A DNA stretch of 64,000 bases from Streptomyces griseiscabiei. Its GTDB lineage: Bacteria; Actinomycetota; Actinomycetes; Streptomycetales; Streptomycetaceae. This document shows positions 41,201 through 53,800 of the stretch, piece by piece (position 1 is the stretch's first letter; the number at the start of each line of letters is the position of its first letter). Location of the stretch: the NCBI RefSeq assembly GCF_020010925.1, contig NZ_JAGJBZ010000006.1, positions 225,508 to 289,507 on the forward strand, in the 5' to 3' direction. A model generated the notes under the pieces. The model saw nothing but the letters and a program-made list of their open reading frames with translations. It was not told where the DNA came from and ran no database searches. Made by a program: the position numbers and the translations under genes.

Positions 41201-41800
41201 TCGCTCGGCGGCTCCAACTACCCGCTGACCCTGATCGCGGAGGGAGGGGCGGGGGACCGGCCGCGGCTGACGTTCCAGTACCTGCCGGCCGTCTTCGACG
41301 AGGACACCGCCGGGCGGATCGCCACCGGCCTGGGCACGGTCCTGCGGGCGCTGGCCGAGGACCCGGACCGTCCGGTGGGCTCCCTGGATCTGGGCGCGCC
41401 GATCGTCACCGAGGCCGGGAGCCCGGCGGAGAGCCCGGCGGACCCGGTCGCGGCGGAGGCGACGGCACCCACCACGGACGCCGCCCCCCTCACCCCGCAA
41501 CAGCAGGCCCTGTGCGCCCTGTTCGGGGACGTCCTCGGCGTCGAGGCCGACCGGATCGGCGTCCACGACAACTTCTTCAACCTGGGCGTCACCTCGCTGC
41601 TGGCCACCCGGCTCAAGAGCCGTATCCGCAAGCAGCTCGGCGCCGAGGTCTCCATCAAGACGATCTTCTCCAGCCCCACGGTCGCCCAGCTCGCCGACCA
41701 CCTCGCCGCCGCCCCCGCCTCACCCGGAGCCACCGGTTCCGCCGGTTCCCCCGCGTCCAGCCCGAGCAGGCCCCGTCTGCGCAGAATGAACAAGGAGTAG
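38261..41800 (+). CDS. NRPS, A(Ser)-T-C-T
   Basis: About 1179 residues from a GTG at 38261 (a TTG nine bases later is an alternative). A domain about 7-500: FDVSVWEFFW, CHFVPSML, VFCSGEAL and NLYGPTEAAVDV give the code D-V-W-H-F-S-L-V-D-K, the serine code of EntF-like domains. T1 has GGDS (Ser about 539). C about 600-1050 begins DVWPLTPMQSGMLF and has LHHALLDG (His about 746). A terminal carrier with the variant LGVTSLL (Ser about 1112) has no A domain of its own. That carrier must be charged in trans, be served by the Ser A domain, or act as a transfer station to the next protein. The leader at 38176-38260 is AT-rich. Confidence 0.88.
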   Translation: MLKLTEFTLVAPIEEQVRRTPDATALVFGTETLTYAEFNARANRLAHQLTALGVRPGAPVAVAVPRSLELLVTLVAVVKAGGAYLPLDPDYPADRLAYMLEHTGPACVVADTAGRVPVPAGVPVVVLDEDGDAVAARPATDPAAAITPGHPAYIIFTSGSTGRPKGVVVPHSAIDNRLRWMQAEYPLTAADRVLQKTPSGFDVSVWEFFWALREGAAIVVAEPGGHQDPVYLARTIREQAVTTCHFVPSMLQVFLAEPEAAGRTGLRRVFCSGEALPRETVREFGRLLPGVELHNLYGPTEAAVDVTYHPCDTGADGPVPIGKAVWNTRLYVLDAGLRPVPAGESGELYLAGVQLATAYLGRPEITADRFLADPFGPAGERMYRTGDLARWTADGEVEYLGRTDHQIKLRGLRIELGEIESVLLAHPAVRQAAVVAHEGRHLVAYLVADGVEAAELRASAAGRLPEFMVPSAFVFLDALPLSPNGKLDRKALPAPVFDGGEYREPQGERERILAEVYAEVLGLDRVGADDDFLTVGGDSLRSLKVIALARARGLELTQRQVLTHRTVARLAPHAGTAAPAPSYEEVSGPLVSLSDEDLAAFRERHPGLSDVWPLTPMQSGMLFESMLSDSGHDTYRMQSVFTFAGRVDPARMRAAGQALLDRHSALRAAFAPDASGDLVQLVVDGVELPWRELDLRTLVPEDRDTALERLLAEDRTEPFDLAAPPLLRMTLVRQGAEQAALVLTLHHALLDGWSEPVLAQDLLRLYAAGGDPAAVPPVRGFRDHLAWLARQDEPGAARAWAAELAGVDRPTLLGGTAVARDELSGSEAATAYVPLTDEDAERLVRRAAALGVTLGTLVQGAWAVTLGRLTGRDDVLFGATVSGRPPGLPGVESMVGLFINTLPVRVSRGSEDTLGTLLTGLQERQTALLDHHHQSLSGLYEATGLGALFDTLLVHQAFPVDESGLAEASDAARLTLTGTRSLGGSNYPLTLIAEGGAGDRPRLTFQYLPAVFDEDTAGRIATGLGTVLRALAEDPDRPVGSLDLGAPIVTEAGSPAESPADPVAAEATAPTTDAAPLTPQQQALCALFGDVLGVEADRIGVHDNFFNLGVTSLLATRLKSRIRKQLGAEVSIKTIFSSPTVAQLADHLAAAPASPGATGSAGSPASSPSRPRLRRMNKE

Positions 41801-41806
41801 TCCGAA

Positions 41807-44800
41807 GTGATCCCGTTGTCGTTTGCCCAGCGTCGGCTCTGGTTCATCGACCGCTTCGAGGGCCCCTCTGCCACCTACAACGTGCCCCTCGCCCTGCACC
41901 TCACGGGCGAGCCGGACACCCGCGCGCTGACCGCCTCGATCCGCGATGTGATCGGCCGCCACGAAAGCCTGCGCACGATCCTCTACGACGAGGACGGCGT
42001 TCCCTACCAGCGAATACTTCCGCCGGAGGAGATCCGGCCCGACATCCCCGTGGTGGACGTCGAGCCCGGCCGGCTCTCCGAGGCGATCGCCGAGGCCGTC
42101 TCCTACACCTTCGACCTCTACACCGAGATCCCGGTCCGCGCCCGGATCCTGCGCCAGGCCCCCGACCGGCACGTCCTGCTGCTGCTCTTCCACCACATCG
42201 CCGCCGACGGCGAGTCGGGCGCCCCGCTGCTGCGGGACCTCGGCCTCGCCTACACCGCGCGCCGCGCGGGCCGGGCGCCGGAGTTCCCCGAACTGCCCGT
42301 GCAGTACGCCGACTACGCGCTCTGGCAGCGCGAGCTGCTCGGCGACGAGAAGGACCCCGACAGCCTGGTGTCCCGGCAGCTCGCCCACTGGGAGGGCGAA
42401 CTCGCGGGCCTGGCGCAGCCGTTGCAGCTGCCCGTCGACCGCACCCGCCCCTCGGTGGCCAGCCATCGCGGTGACACCGTCGAGTTCACGCTGGAGCCCG
42501 AACTCCTCGCCCAGGTCGAGGAGCTGGCGACCGAGCGCGGGCTGAGCGTGTCGATGGTGCTCCAGTCCGTCCTCGCGGTCCTGCTCCAGCAGCTCGGCGG
42601 CGGTGACGACATCCCGATCGGCTCCCCGATCGCCGGCCGGGGCGACGAGGACCTCGCGGACCTGGTCGGCTTCTTCGTCAACACCTGGGTGCTGCGTGTC
42701 CGCCTCGACGGCAACCCGGCCTTCGAGGACGTCCTCGAACAGGTCCGCGAGCGGGCGCTGAACGCCTACGACAACCAGGACGCCCCCTTCGAGATGCTGG
42801 TGGACCGGCTCAGCCCCGAGCGCTCCACCGCCTACAACCCGCTGTTCCAGGTGCTGTTCGCCTGGCAGAACATCACCCGGCCCGAGCTGGACCTGCCCGG
42901 CCTCGAAGCCCGCCTCGACTTCGAGCAGCTGGACACCAAGACCTCCAAGTTCGACCTGGAGTTCAACATCGCCCGGCACCACGACGGGCAGGGCGCGCGC
43001 GGCACCATCGAGTACGCCCTCGACCTGTTCGACCGGTCCACCGCCGAGTCGATCGGCGCCCGCTTCGTGCGCGTCCTGCGGCAGCTGATGGCGGACCCGG
43101 CGCTGCCCGTCGGCGCCGTCGACACCCTGGACCCGGCCGAACGCCGGAGCCTCCTCGTCGACATGAACGCCACCGCCGAGCCGGTCCCGGCCCTCACCCT
43201 GGCCCGGCTGGTCGAGGAACAGGCCGCCCTCGCCCCCGACGCCGAGGCGGTCGTGCACGAGGGCACCTCCCTGACGTACGGCGAACTCGACGCCCGCGCC
43301 AACCAGTTGGCCCATGTCCTCACCGAGCGGGGGGTGGGACCCGAGACGGTCGTCGCGGTGGCCCTGCCCCGCACCCTCGACCTGCCCGTCGCGCTGCTCG
43401 CGGTGCTGAAGGCGGGCGGCGCCTATCTGCCGATCGACCCCAAGTACCCGAGCCACCGCCTGGAGTACATCCTCGGCGAGGCCCGCCCGCAGCTGATCCT
43501 GACGGACTCCGACACGGTCGCCGTCCTGCCGGACACGGACGCCCCGAAGCTGTACCTCGACACGCTCGACCTCACCGGCAGCCCGACGGAGACCCCCGAC
43601 GCGGGCACCCACCCGCACAACCTCGCGTACGTCATGTACACCTCGGGCTCCACCGGCACCCCCAAGGGCGTCGCGCTGACCCACCACACCCTCGTCAACG
43701 GCGTGCTCCAGCTCGCCGAGACCGTCGACCTGGGCAAGGACTCACGGACCCTCGCGGGCACCTCCGTCAACTTCGACGTCTCGGTGTTCGAGATCTTCAC
43801 CACGCTCACCCACGGCGGCACCGTCGAACTCGTCCGGGACGTCCTCGTCCTCGGCGAGCGCGCGGCCCGGGGCGAGGGCTGGACCGGCAGCCTCATCAGC
43901 ACCGTCCCGTCCGTCTTCGCCGAACTGATGGACCAGATCGCGGGCACGACGACCGTCGACACCCTCGTCTTCGCCGGCGAGGCCCTGTCCTCCACGCTGG
44001 CCGCCCGCGTCCGCGAGGCGTTCCCGGGGGTCCGGGTCGTCAACGCGTACGGCCAGACCGAGAGCTTCTACGCCACCGCGTTCGCCATCGACGACAGCCG
44101 CCGCTGGCACGGCGAGGGCAGCGCGCCCATCGGCACCCCGCTGGGCAACATGCGCGTCTACGTCCTCGGCCCCGGCCTCACCCCCGTACCGCGGGGCGTG
44201 GCGGGCGAGCTGTACGTCGCCGGCCAGGTGGCCCGCGGCTACCACGGCCGCGCCGAGCTGACCGCCGACCGTTTCGTGGCCGACCCGTACGGGCCCCCCG
44301 GGTCCCGGATGTACCGCACCGGCGACCTCGCGCGCTGGAACGCCGAAGGCCGCCTGGAGTACCTCGGCCGGGGCGACAACCAGGTCAAGGTGCGCGGCTT
44401 CCGGATCGAGCCCGGCGAGGTCGAGGCCGCGCTCACCGCCCACCCCGGCATCGCGCAGGCCGCCGTCGTGGCCCGCAGCCACGGCACCACCAAGCAGCTC
44501 GTCGGCTACGTCGTGCCCGCCTACAGCAGCGACTCCGCGAGCACCGACCTCCGGGCGGGCGTCGAGACGGCCGAGCTGCGCGCCTTCGTGGCCCGGCGGC
44601 TGCCCGACTTCATGGTCCCCTCCGCCTTCGTCGTCCTCGACCGCCTCCCGCTCGCCCCCAACGGCAAACTCGACCGCAAGGCGCTGCCCGAACCGGAGTT
44701 CACCGGAGGGGAGTACCGGGCGCCCGGCAACGAACGCGAGCGCGTCCTCGCCGAGGTGTACGCCGAGGTGCTGGGCCTCGAACGGGTCGGTGTCGACGAC

Positions 44801-47800
44801 GACTTCTTCGCGGTCGGCGGCGACTCCATCCGCTCCATCCAGGTCGTCTCCCGCGCCCGCACCCAGGGCGTCGAGGTCACCCCCCGGCAGATCTTCGAAC
44901 ACCGCACGGCGGCGGAACTGGCGTCCGTCGTCACCGAACAGACCTCGGCCACGGTCGCCCTGGAGGAGTACGAGGGCGGCGGCACCGGAGAGTTCCCGCT
45001 GCTGCCGATCGCCGAGTACATGCTCGAACTCGGCGGCTCCCACGACCGCTTCTCCATGGCCGTCCTCGCCGAACTGCCCGTCGGCATCGACCGCGCCGGG
45101 CTCGTCGCCACCCTGAACGCCGTCCTCGACCGGCACGACGTGCTCCGCGCCCGCCTCGACGGCCACCGCCTCTCCGTCCCCGCGCCGGGCTCGGTGGACG
45201 CCGGCACGCTGCTGCGCCGGGTCGGACACGACGGCCCGTGGGACGAGACCTGCGACGCCCGCGTGGCCGCCGAACTCGACGCCGCGACCGGCAGGCTGGA
45301 CCCGGCCGCCGGGATCATGGCCCAGTTCGTGTGGTTCGACCCGGCCGACTCCGGGACCCCCGGACGGCTCGTCCTCGCCCTGCACCACCTGGTCGTCGAC
45401 GGTGTCTCCTGGCGCATCCTGCTCCCCGACCTCGCCGCCGCCTGGCAGCAGGTCCGCGACACGGGACGCGCGAGGCTGCCGGCCACGGGCACCTCCGTAC
45501 GCCGCTGGACGCACGCCCTGATCGAGGAGGCGAACTCGCCCGAGCGGCAGGCCGAGCTGGGCCTGTGGAAGCGCGTCCTCGACGGCCCCGACCCGCTCCT
45601 CGGCCGCCGCCCCCTGGACCCGGCCGTCGACACCCGGGGCTCCCTGGACTTCGTCCGCGTACAACTCCCCGCCGACACCACCGAGGCCCTGCTCACCAGG
45701 GTCCCGGCCGCGTTCCACGGCGGCGTCAACGACGGCCTCCTCGCCGCCCTCGCCCTCGCCGTCGCCAAGTGGCGGCGCGCACGCGGCGTCTACGAGCCCT
45801 CGACCCTCCTCAAGCTGGAGGGCCACGGCCGCGAACAGGACGCCGTCCCCGGCGCCGACCTCTCCACCACGGTCGGCTGGTTCACCAGCCTGTTCCCGGT
45901 CCGCCTCGACGTGGCCGGCATCGACCTGGACGAGGCCTTCAGGGGAGGCCCGGCGGCAGGCAGCGCGGTCAAGGCCGTCAAGGAACAACTGCTCGCCATC
46001 CCGGACAAGGGGTTGGGCTACGGCTTGCTGCGTTACCTCAACGAGGAGACAAGGGCTGAGCTGGCGCCCCATCAGGGGCGCGGGGAACTGCGCGACCAGC
46101 CACGGACAACCCGCACCCAACAGACGGCGGGCCAGATCGGTTTCAACTACCTCGGCCGCTTCTCCACAGCCGACATGCCCGAAACCCTAAGAGGCCTCGG
46201 CTTCACCCAACTCTCCGAACTCTCCGCCCCCCTGGACGCCGACATGCCCGCCATGTCCGCTCTGGAGATCAACTCCCTCGTCATCGACACCGAAGAGGGC
46301 GCCCAACTGGACGCCAGCATCGGCTTCCCCGCGACCCTCTTCGCCAAGGAGGACGTGGAGGAACTGGTCACCCTCTGGTTCGCGGCCCTGACGGCGCTGG
46401 CCGACCACGTGACCGGGTCGGAGGCGGGCGGCCTCACCCCCTCCGACCTCCCCCTCGTCCAGGTCACCCAGCAGGACATCGAACTCTGGGAGCGGACCTA
46501 CCCCGGCCTCGCCGACGTCTGGCCGCTCACCGCGCTCCAGTCCGGTCTGCTGTTCCACACGATGCTGAACGACGGCTCCTGGGACGCCTACCAGATGCAG
46601 ATGTCGTTCCACGTCACCGGAGACGTCGACGCGGACCGTATGCGCACGGCGGGCCAGGCGCTGCTGGACCGGCACCCGAACCTGCGGGCCGCGTTCGTCA
46701 CCGACTCCTCCGGCCGTCAGGTCCAGGCCGTCATCGACGGCGTGGAACTCCCCTGGCGGGAGATCGACCTGACCCACCTCCCCGAGACGGAACGGGAGGC
46801 GTCCTTCGAGCGCTTCCTCACCGAGGACCACGCGGCGGCCTTCGACCCGGCCGTCCCGCCGATGCTGCGCATGACCCTGGTCCGGATGACCGGCGAGACC
46901 TCCGAGCTGGTCCTCACCGCCAACCACGTCCTCTTCGACGGCTGGTCCTTCCCCCATCTGATGAAGGACCTCCTCCACCTGTACGGCTCCGGCGGCGACC
47001 CCGCCGTCCTGCCGAGGGTCCGCGGCTTCAAGGACTTCCTCGGCTGGCTCGCCCGCCAGGACCACGAGGCGTCCGAGCGGGCCTGGGCACGGGAGCTGGA
47101 GGGCGTCGACGAGCCCACCCTGCTGGTGCGCGGCGGGGCCCCGGCCTCCGGCAGCCACGGCATCGGCTCGGTCGACGTCCCGCTGCCGCTCGACGAGGTC
47201 CGCGCGCTCACCCGGCGCGCCGCCGAACTGGGCGTCACCGTCAACACCCTGGTGCAGGGCGCGTGGGCGGTCCTCCTCGGCCGGCTCACCGGACGGCAGG
47301 ACGTCGTCTTCGGCGCGACCGTCTCCGGCCGGCCCCACGCGGTCCCGGACGTCGACTCGATGGTCGGCCTCTTCATCAACACCCTGCCGGTGCGCGTCGA
47401 GTACGCCCCCGGCGACTCCCTCGCCGAGGTGCTGACCCGGCTCCAGCGGCGGCAGGCCGTGCTGCTCGACCACCACCACCGGGGCCTGGGCGAGATCCAG
47501 CGGACCACCGGCCTCAGCACCCTCTTCGACACCCTGGTCGTCTTCGAGTCCTACCCCGTGGACCGGGCCGGTCTCGACGAGGCCAACGCGGCGGCCGGGA
47601 TCGCCTTCACCACCATCCGCCCCTCCACGGGCACCCACTACCCGCTGACCGTGATGGCGGACGCGGACCCGCATCTGCGTCTTGCCCTGCAGTTCCAGGA
47701 GCACGTCCTCGACCGGGCGGACGTCGAGGCGTTCGCGGCCCGACTCGCCCTCGTCCTGCGGCAGTTGGCGGACGACCCGACGCTGCCGATCGGCCTGGTC

Positions 47801-50800
47801 GACCTTCTGGAACCGGCCGAGCACCGACGGCTGCTGGAGCTGAGCGGCACCACCGCGCCCACCCCGGGGACCCCGGTCACCCGGCTCTTCGAGCAGCGGG
47901 CCGCCGCCGCCCCGGACGCGGTCGCGCTCCTCTTCGAGGGCGCGCGCATGACGTACGAGCGGCTCGACGCCCGCGCCAACCGGCTGGCCCGGGTCCTCGT
48001 GGACCGGGGCGTCGGCCCGGAGACGGTCGTCGCCGTCTCCCTGCCGCGCTCGCCCGACCTGGCGGTCGCCCTGCTGGCCGTACTGAAGGCGGGCGGCGCC
48101 TATCTGCCGATCGACCCCAAGTACCCGAGCCACCGCCTGGGCCACATCCTCGGCGAGGCCCGCCCGACCCTGGTGCTGACCGACTCCGCGACGGCCGCCG
48201 TGCTGCCGGAGACGGGCGCGCCGACGCTGTACGTCGACGGACTCGACCTCACAACCGGGCCCGCGACGGCCCCCGCCGTCACCGTCCACCCGGGGAACCT
48301 CGCCTATGTGATGTACACCTCGGGCTCCTCCGGCACCCCCAAGGGCGTCGCGATCACCCACTGCGCGCTGGCCAACGGCGTCCACGGGCTCGCCGACCGC
48401 CTGGGCGTCCGGGCGGGCTCGAAGGTGCTGGCCGGTACCTCGATCAACTTCGACGTCTCCGCGTTCGAGCTGTTCACCACGCTCGCCCACGGCGGCACGG
48501 CGGAGATCGTCCGGGACGTCCTGGTCCTCGGCGAGCGCGACCACTGGAACGGCGCGGTCATCAGCACCGTCCCGTCCGCCTTCGCGGAGCTCCTCGACCA
48601 GATCGCCGACCGCACGGCCGTGGAGACGGTCGTCTTCGCCGGCGAGGCCCTGCCGTCGGCCCTGGTCACCCGGGTCCGCGAGGCCTTGCCCGGTGTCCGC
48701 GTGGTCAACGCCTACGGGCAGACGGAGAGCTTCTACGCGACCACGTTCGACGCGGCCGGCTGGGACGGCACGGGCAGCGCGCCCGTCGGCACCCCGCTGC
48801 CCAACATGCGGGCGTACGTGCTCGGTTCGGGCCTCACGCCCGTCCCGCCGGGCGCGGTGGGGGAGCTGTACGTCGCCGGGCACCTGGCCCGCGGCTACCG
48901 GGGCCGCCCGGACCTGACCGCCGACCGCTTCGTGGCCGACCCGTTCGGCGAGCCCGGCTCCCGCATGTACCGCACGGGCGACCTGGCCCGCTGGAACGCC
49001 GACGGGCAGATCGAGTACGTCGGCCGCGGTGACGTCCAGGTCAAGGTGCGCGGCTTCCGGATCGAGCCCGGCGAGGTCGAGGCCGCCCTCGCCGCCCACC
49101 CGGCGGTCGGCCAGACCGCGGTGATCGCCCGCGAGGGGCGCGGCACCAACGCCGGCAAGGTGCTCGTGGCGTACGTCGTGCCCGCCTCCGGGGTGAGCAC
49201 GGACGAGCTGGACACCGAGGAACTGGCGGACTTCGCGGCCCGCGCCCTGCCCGAGTTCATGGTCCCGGCCGCCCATGTGGTCCTCGACCGGCTTCCGCTG
49301 ATGCCGAACGGCAAGCTCGACCGGGCCGCGCTGCCCGCCCCCGAGTTCGCCGGGGTGCCCTACCGGGCGCCGCGCACCAAGCGGGAGGAGATCCTCGCCC
49401 GGCTGTACGGGGAGGTCCTCGGGGTGCACGAGGTCGGCATCGACGACAACTTCTTCGACCTGGGCGGCCACTCGCTGCTCGCCACCCGGCTGATCAGCCG
49501 CATCCGCACCGAACTGCGGGTGGAGATCCCGATCAAGGTGGTCTTCGGCCACCCGACGGTCGCCGAACTCACCGCCCGGCTCTCCTCCGGCGACACCGTC
49601 CGCACCCCCCTGCGACGGGTCCGCACCCGCCCCGAGCGGCTGCCGCTGTCGTTCGCCCAGCGCCGGCTGTGGTTCATCGACCGCTTCGAGGGCCCCTCGG
49701 CGACGTACAACATCCCGATGGCGCTGCGGCTCACCGGCGATCTGGACACCGAGGCGCTGGCCGAGGCGATCCGGGACGTGGTGACCCGGCACGAGAGCCT
49801 GCGGACCGTGTACCGGGCGGCCGAGGACGGGACGGCGTACCAAGTCGTCCTGGAACCGGGCGAGTTCACCCTGCCCGTGCCGGTCGTGGAGGTGGCGCCG
49901 GACGAGGTGCCGGCCGCGGTGGAACGCGCGGCGGGCCACCACTTCGACCTGGCCGCCGACATCCCCGTCCGCGCCGGAGTGCTGCGCTGCGGGCCGGGCG
50001 AGCACATCCTGACCCTGCTCATCCACCACATCGCCGGCGACGGCGAGTCCATGGCCCCGCTGATCCGGGACATCTCCACCGCCTACGCGGCCCGCCGTGA
50101 GGGCCTGGCGCCGGAGTTCCCCGAACTCCCGGTCCAGTACGCCGACTACACGCTCTGGCAGCGCGACCTGCTCGGCGACGCCACCGACCCGGACAGCCCG
50201 CTCGCCGCCCAGTCGGCGTACTGGCGACGGGAGCTGGCCGCCGTACCGCAGCCGCTGCGGCTGCCCGTCGACCGGCCGCGCCCGCCGAAGGCGAGCTACC
50301 GGGGCGAGATGCTGGACTTCTCCATCGACGACGACCTGCTCGTCGCCGTCGAGAGGCTGGCCCGCGAGCACGACGTGACCGTGTCCATGATCATGCAGTC
50401 GGTGCTGGCCGTGCTGCTGCACCAGCTCGGCGGCGGCGACGACATCCCGATCGGCTCCCCGATCGCCGGCCGCACCGACGAGGCCCTCGCCGACCAGGTC
50501 GGGTTCTTCGTCAACACCTGGGTGCTGCGCGCCGAACTGTCCGCCGACCCCACCTTCGAGGAACTGATCGCCCAGGTCCGCGACAAGGCCCTGGCCGCCT
50601 ACGCCAACCAGGACGCTCCCTTCGAGCGACTGGTGGAACTGCTCAACCCCGAGCGGTCCACGGCCTACCACCCGCTGTTCCAGGTCATGTTCGCCTGGCA
50701 GAACTTCGCGCAGGCCGACTTCGACCTGCCGGGCCTGGCCGTCTCCTACGTCCCGACACCCACCGGCACCGCCAAGTTCGACCTGTTCTTCAACCTCACC

Positions 50801-53800
50801 GAGGTGACGGGCCCGGCCGGACGCGAGGTCGAGGGCCTCCTGGAGTTCGCCACCGACCTCTTCGACCGCGCGACGGCCGAACGGATCGCCGACCGCTTCG
50901 TCCGGGTGCTGCGCCAGCTCGTCGCCGCCCCGGCGGCCCGCGTCGGCGCGGTCGACCTCCTCGACGAGACCGAGCGCGACCAGGTCCTGCACCGCCTCAA
51001 CGACACCGCCGAGCCGACCCCGCAGGTCACGCTCACCGAACTCGTCGAGAAGCAGGTCGCGGCCACCCCGGACGCGGTCGCGATCGTCTCCGGCGACACG
51101 ACCCTCGCGTACTGGGAGCTGAACGCCCGCGCCAACCGGCTCGCCCGCGAGCTGGCCGCCCACGGCGTCGGCCCCGAGACCCTGGTCGCGGTGTCCCTGC
51201 CGCGCACCGCCGAACTGCCGGTCGCCCTGCTCGCCGTCCTGAAGGCGGGCGGCGCCTACCTCCCCATCGACCCCAAGTACCCGAGCCACCGCCTCGACCA
51301 CATCCTCACGGAGGCCGCCCCGACCCTCGTCCTGACCGACTCCGAGACGGTCTCCGTCCTCCCGGACACGGACGTCCCGAAGCTCTACGTCGACGGCCTG
51401 GACCTCACGGACCGCTCGCCCGACAACCTGCCGGTCACCGCCCGCCCGCAGAACCTGGCGTACGTCATGTACACCTCGGGCTCGACCGGCACCCCCAAGG
51501 GCGTCTCCCTCAGCCACCACACCGTCGTCAACGGCGTCCTCCGCCTCGTCCCGAGGACCGGCGTCCGCAAGGGCTCCCGCATCCTCGCGGGCACCTCGGT
51601 CAACTTCGACGTCTCGGTGTTCGAGCTGTTCACCACGTTGAGCGTCGGCGGCAGCGCCGAGATCGTCCGGGACGTCCTCGTCCTCGGCGAACGCGACACC
51701 TGGAACGGCACGATGATCTCCACCGTGCCGTCGGCCTTCACCGAACTCCTCGACCAGCTCGCCGACCGGCTCACCGTGGAGACCGTCGTCTTCGCCGGCG
51801 AGGCCCTGCCCACCACCCTGGTGGACCGGATGCGCGAGCGGATCCCGGGCGTCCGCGTCATCAACGCCTACGGCCAGACCGAGTCGTTCTACGCCACCAC
51901 CTTCACCGCCGACGGCTCCGGCGGCGGCACCGGCAGCGCCCCCGTCGGCACCCCGCTCGGCAACATGCGGGCGTACGTCCTCGGCCCCGGCTTCGGTCCG
52001 GCCCCCGTCGGCGTCACCGGCGAGCTGTACATCGCCGGAGACATCGCCCGCGGCTACCGGGGCCGCCCGGACCTGACCGCCGAGCGGTTCGTGGCCGACC
52101 CGTTCGGCCCGCCCGGCTCCCGGATGTACCGCACCGGCGACCTGGCCCGCTGGAACGCCGACGGACAGCTGGAGTACGCCGGCCGGGCCGACTCCCAGGT
52201 CAAGGTGCGGGGCTTCCGCATCGAACCCGGCGAGGTCGAGGCCGCGATCACCGCGCACCCCGGCGTCGACCGCGCGGCCGTCGTCGTACGCGAGCACGGC
52301 AACAGCAAGCAACTCGTCGGCTACGTCGTCCCGGTGGACGCCGGTTCCGGCCCCGGCGGCGGCCAGGGCCTCGGGGACACCGACTTCGACCTGACCGCCG
52401 GGCTCACCACCCGCGACCTGCGCTCCTTCGTCGCCGAGCGGCTGCCGGAGTTCATGGTCCCGGCCGCCTTCGTGGTCATCGAGCGGCTGCCGCTCGCCCC
52501 GAACGGCAAGCTCGACACCAGGGCCCTGCCCGAACCGGAGTTCACCGGCGGGGAGTACCGGGCGCCCGCGACCGCCGAGGAGGAGATCCTCGTCGGCGTG
52601 TACGCCGACGTCCTGGGCCACGCCCGCGTCGGGGTCGACGACGACTTCTTCGCCGTCGGCGGCGACTCCATCCGCTCCATCCAGGTCGTCACCCGGGCCC
52701 GCGCCCAGGGCGTCGAGGTCACCCCGCGCGAGATCTTCGAACACCGCACGGTCGCCGAACTCGCCCGGGTCGCCCGCACCACCGGCACCGCCGAACTCCT
52801 GGAGGAGTTCGAGGGCGGCGGCACGGGCACCCTGCCGCTGCTCCCGGTCGCCCGGTACATGCTGGAACTCGGCGGCGACTTCGACCGCTTCTCCATGTCC
52901 CTCCCCCTGGAACTGCCCCTCGGCATCGACCGGGCCGGCCTCGTCGCCACCCTGGACGCGGTGTTCGACCGGCACGACCTGCTCAGGTCACGGCTGACCG
53001 GGGAGAGCCTGGAGGTCGGCCCCACCGGGTCCGTCGACACGGCCTCGCTGATCCGCCGCATCGCGTGCGACGGGACCTGGGACGAGGAGTGGCTGCGCAC
53101 CGCGGCCGGTGAACTCGACGAGGCCACCGGCCGGTTGAACCCGGCCGCCGGGACCATGGCCCAGTTCGTCTGGTTCGACCCCGCCGACCCGGCGACCCCC
53201 GGCCGCCTTCTCATCGCCCTGCACCACCTCGTCGTCGACGGCGTCTCCTGGCGCATCCTGCTCCCCGACCTCGCCGAGGCCTGGCAGCAGGTGCGGACGA
53301 ACGGCACGGCGGAACTCCCGCCGGTCGGCACCTCCGTACGCCGCTGGACGCACGCGCTGATCGAGGAGGCGAACTCGCCGGAGCGCACGGCCGAGCTGGA
53401 GCTGTGGCGAGGCGTCCTCGACGGCCCCGACCCCGACCTGGGCGCACGCCCCCTGGACCCGGCGGTCGACACCCGCTCCACCCTCGACCACCTCTCCGTC
53501 CGCCTCCCGGTCGCGGTCACCGAGGCCCTGCTGACGAAGGTCCCGGCCGCGTTCCACGGCGGCGTCAACGACGGCCTCCTCGCCGCCCTCGCCCTCGCCG
53601 TCGCCAAGTGGCGCCGGGGCCGGGGCCTGGACGAACCGTCCACCCTGGTCCGTCTCGAAGGCCACGGCCGCGAACAGGACATCGTCCCCGGCGCGGACCT
53701 CTCCACCACGGTCGGCTGGTTCACCAGCATGTACCCGGTCCGCCTGGACACGACCGGCTTCGACCTGGACGAGGCGTTCGAGGGAGGCGAGGCGACGGGC

